Shown one piece after another: positions 14,330 to 16,030 of a stretch of DNA of 16,030 bases. The translations under genes and the position numbers were made by a program. The notes under the pieces were generated by a model that was not told where the DNA came from, ran no database searches, and worked only from the letters and a program-made list of their open reading frames with translations. The stretch comes from Desulfobacteraceae bacterium (GTDB taxonomy: Bacteria > Desulfobacterota > Desulfobacteria > Desulfobacterales > JAABSP01). Each line of letters starts with the position of its first letter. The stretch's first letter is position 1. The stretch is from NCBI GenBank assembly GCA_011390035.1, contig JAABTE010000021.1:1-16030 (forward strand), written 5' to 3'.

Positions 14330-14497
14330 ATGGATTCGGAAAAGTTAAAGCAGTTGGAGGCGCGGCTCAAGGAGATGCTTGAGATGACCGCGGAACCGAA
14401 GGGGCCGGTAATCGAGGAGATTCCCAAGCGAGCCGAAAAGAAGGTGGTGATACGAAGAAGAAAAGGGGAGCAGGACAAACGGATATCCCTTGGCTGA
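14330..14497 (+). CDS. Small charged protein of unknown function (55 aa)
   Basis: The ATG at 14330 has GAGG five bases upstream, and the frame runs 55 codons to TGA at 14495-14497. The peptide begins MDSEKLKQLEARLKEMLEMT, which reads as an amphipathic helix or short coiled coil (1-20). A Pro-containing linker (PKGPVIEEIPKR) and a basic segment (KKVVIRRRKGEQDKR) follow. It has no Cys, Trp or membrane segment. The high content of Lys, Glu and Arg and a codon use like that of the neighbours support a real gene. It lies between the flavin reductase and the DHH gene on the same strand. The basic tail could bind nucleic acid, but that is only a guess. Confidence 0.6.
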   Translation: MDSEKLKQLEARLKEMLEMTAEPKGPVIEEIPKRAEKKVVIRRRKGEQDKRISLG

Positions 14498-14598
14498 CAT
14501 CCCCGCCCATGGCCGCCTTTCACCGGGCAAGACGCCTCCATGGGGAATTCACCGGATCTTTTTTCAGATGATAACGTGGACGAAACAGGAGGGGTGAG

Positions 14599-15519
14599 AT
14601 GAGGATTTTGACACGTTCGGATTTCGACGGATTGGTCTGTTGCGTGCTTCTGGTTGAAAAAGGCATTGTGGACGAATTTCAGTTCGTCCACCCCAAGGAT
14701 GTTCAGGACGGCAAGATACCCGTCACCCAAAATGACGTACTCGCCAACGTCCCCTTCGCGCCGGGCTGCGGCATCTGGTTCGACCATCACGCCAGCGAAA
14801 ACGAGCGGCTGGGAAACGAAAACCTCGGCTGCGAGGGCGAAAGCCGCGCCGCCCCCAGCGCCGCCCAGGTGATCTGGGACTACTACGGCGGCGAGCAGAC
14901 CTTCCGCGCCCATTTCCTGCCCATGATCGAGGCGGTGAACAAGAGCGACTCGGGGAACCTGACCCGGGAGGAGATTCTGTACCCGAACGGCTGGATACTG
15001 CTCTCCTTTCTCATGGACCCTCGCACCGGCCTGGGCCGTTTCAGGGACTACCGGATCAGCAATTACCAACTGATGGAGGAGCTGATTCAGCATTGCCGAA
15101 CCAGCACCGTCGATGACATCCTCCAGTTGCCCGACGTCAAGGAGCGGATCGAGCGGTATTTCGAACAGCAGGAGGAGTTCGAGAACATGCTCAACGCCTG
15201 CTGCCAAATCGATGGCAACGTCATCGTCACCAACCTGATGGGCCAGGACACCATTTACAGCGGCAACCGGTTTCTGGTTTACGCCATGTTTCCGGAGCAG
15301 AACATCGAGCTGCGCATCATGTGGGGCAAGAACAAGGAGAACGTGGTATTGTCCTGCGGCCACAGCATCCTGAACCGCACCTCCGGCACCGACGTGGGCC
15401 GGCTGATGCTCAAATACGGCGGCGGCGGCCACGAGCGGGTGGGCACCTGCCAGGTTCCCACGGCCGAATGGGAGCGGGCGCGGGACGAAATCCTGGATCA
15501 GCTCCACAAGGACGGCTGA
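14599..15519 (+). CDS. DHH-family phosphoesterase (exopolyphosphatase/NrnA-like)
   Basis: A 306-aa cytoplasmic protein with the ATG at 14599 after AGGAGG (six-base spacing). The DHH fold is shown by motif I ILTRSDFDGL (3-12; D8 and D10 as metal ligands, with the usual preceding His absent), motif III FDHH (61-64) and the DHHA1 C-terminal signature YGGGGHER (273-280). DHH proteins are Mn-dependent phosphoesterases acting on pyrophosphate, polyphosphate, cyclic dinucleotides or nanoRNA. The missing motif-I His and the spacing fit the exopolyphosphatase-related group without clear substrate assignment. The gene is followed after 48 bases by a threonine aldolase gene with its own ribosome site, so the two may be co-transcribed. 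Confidence 0.87.
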   Translation: MRILTRSDFDGLVCCVLLVEKGIVDEFQFVHPKDVQDGKIPVTQNDVLANVPFAPGCGIWFDHHASENERLGNENLGCEGESRAAPSAAQVIWDYYGGEQTFRAHFLPMIEAVNKSDSGNLTREEILYPNGWILLSFLMDPRTGLGRFRDYRISNYQLMEELIQHCRTSTVDDILQLPDVKERIERYFEQQEEFENMLNACCQIDGNVIVTNLMGQDTIYSGNRFLVYAMFPEQNIELRIMWGKNKENVVLSCGHSILNRTSGTDVGRLMLKYGGGGHERVGTCQVPTAEWERARDEILDQLHKDG

Positions 15520-15567
15520 TCCGCCGCGCAGGGCCTGCCGCGCCCCCTTCGCACGGGAGTTTTTCTT

Positions 15568-16030
15568 ATGAAAATCATTGACATGCGATCCGACACCATC
15601 ACCCTGCCCACCCCCGCCATGCGAAAGGCCATGGCCGAGGCCGAGGTGGGAGACGATGTTTTCGGCGAAGACCCCACCGTCAACCGCCTGGAAGAGATGG
15701 CCGCGGAAAGAATGGGCAAGGCGGCGGCCCTTTTCGTTTCTTCCGGCACCATGGCCAATATCGTGGCCCAGCTCACCCACTGCGGCCGGGGCGAGGAGAT
15801 GCTTCTGGGTGACCGCTCCCACATCTTCTTTTACGAACAGGGCGGCTCCTCGGCCCTCGGCGGCATCCACCCGCGCATCCTGCCCAACCAGCCGGACGGA
15901 ACGCTGAAAATCGCAGACATCGAGGCGGCCATCCGGCCGGACAACATCCACTTTCCCAGAACCCGTCTCATCGTTCTGGAAAACACCCACAACCGCTGCG
16001 ACGGCGCCCCCCTAAGCCTGGCCTACATGG
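15568..16030 (+). CDS. Threonine aldolase / beta-eliminating lyase, 3' end outside the window
   Basis: The first 154 codons of a PLP-dependent fold-type I enzyme. The ATG at 15568 follows GGGAG with eight-base spacing. MRSDTITLPTPAMRKAM (6-22) and VGDDVFGEDPTVNRLEE are the characteristic N-terminus of low-specificity L-threonine aldolases. LFVSSGTMAN is the PLP phosphate-binding loop, and LENTHNRCDG near the right edge is the conserved element after the cofactor-stacking region. The Lys forming the Schiff base would lie beyond 16030. The reaction is cleavage of L-threonine or L-allo-threonine to glycine and acetaldehyde. It appears intact up to the edge. Confidence 0.9.
   Translation, partial: MKIIDMRSDTITLPTPAMRKAMAEAEVGDDVFGEDPTVNRLEEMAAERMGKAAALFVSSGTMANIVAQLTHCGRGEEMLLGDRSHIFFYEQGGSSALGGIHPRILPNQPDGTLKIADIEAAIRPDNIHFPRTRLIVLENTHNRCDGAPLSLAYM

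Noticed and set aside
14311..15990. 559-codon open frame on the minus strand opposite the DHH and threonine aldolase genes
   Set aside because: It spans two well-supported rightward genes with clear motifs and ribosome sites. Its product is low-complexity (Gly, Ala, Val, His, Asp) with no domain, as expected for a high-GC antisense shadow.

Overview
The window is a stretch of GC-rich bacterial chromosome: third codon positions are mostly G or C and long antisense shadow frames are common. The mix of genes (SLC13/DASS anion transporters, Cache- and PAS-type histidine kinases, response regulators without DNA-binding domains, a DHH phosphoesterase, a flavodoxin-fold reductase) suggests a Desulfobacterota (sulfate-reducer-like) genome. 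That placement is inferred from gene style, since no phylogenetic marker lies in the window.

Layout. The left half (1-9143) is a leftward cluster. In transcription order it holds a cytoplasmic PAS-PAS kinase-like protein (9143-7590), a Cache-domain membrane histidine kinase (7356-5665), a single-domain response regulator (5587-5123), a receiver-CBS-CBS protein (5072-4167), two tandem near-duplicate SLC13 transporters (4055-2202 and 1967-114), a small ORF between the transporters (2073-1927), and the first 12 codons of another gene at the left edge. A 175-bp divergent intergenic region separates this from rightward genes: an unrecognised 269-aa protein (9319-10128), a large hybrid histidine kinase (10182-12874) whose C-terminal receiver is out of frame because one base is missing in a tandem repeat, an exported NTF2-like protein (12951-13424), an NAD(P)H-dependent FMN-reductase-family protein (13679-14269), a 55-aa charged ORF (14330-14497), a DHH phosphoesterase (14599-15519) and the 5' part of a threonine aldolase gene (15568 to the right edge).

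How it may work. The leftward cluster looks like a two-component system dedicated to an adjacent pair of anion transporters. The Cache kinase would sense a ligand outside the membrane and phosphorylate the receivers. Neither receiver carries a DNA-binding or AAA+ output, and one ends in a CBS pair that could bind nucleotides. The output is therefore either protein-protein (possibly on the transporters) or passes through a regulator outside the window. The PAS-PAS protein keeps its ATPase boxes but has no histidine at the usual phosphoacceptor site, so it may be a pseudokinase partner. Both transporters carry an unusual extracytoplasmic domain of about 125 residues after the first membrane helix and lack the canonical SNT motifs, so their substrate should not be assumed. 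The right-hand genes after the hybrid kinase look like ordinary, loosely connected housekeeping or accessory genes.

The points most worth following up are the single-base frameshift inside the 48-bp repeat of the hybrid kinase, the kinase-like protein without a phosphoacceptor histidine, the receiver-CBS/SLC13 cluster, and the duplicated transporter with a near-identical internal tract.
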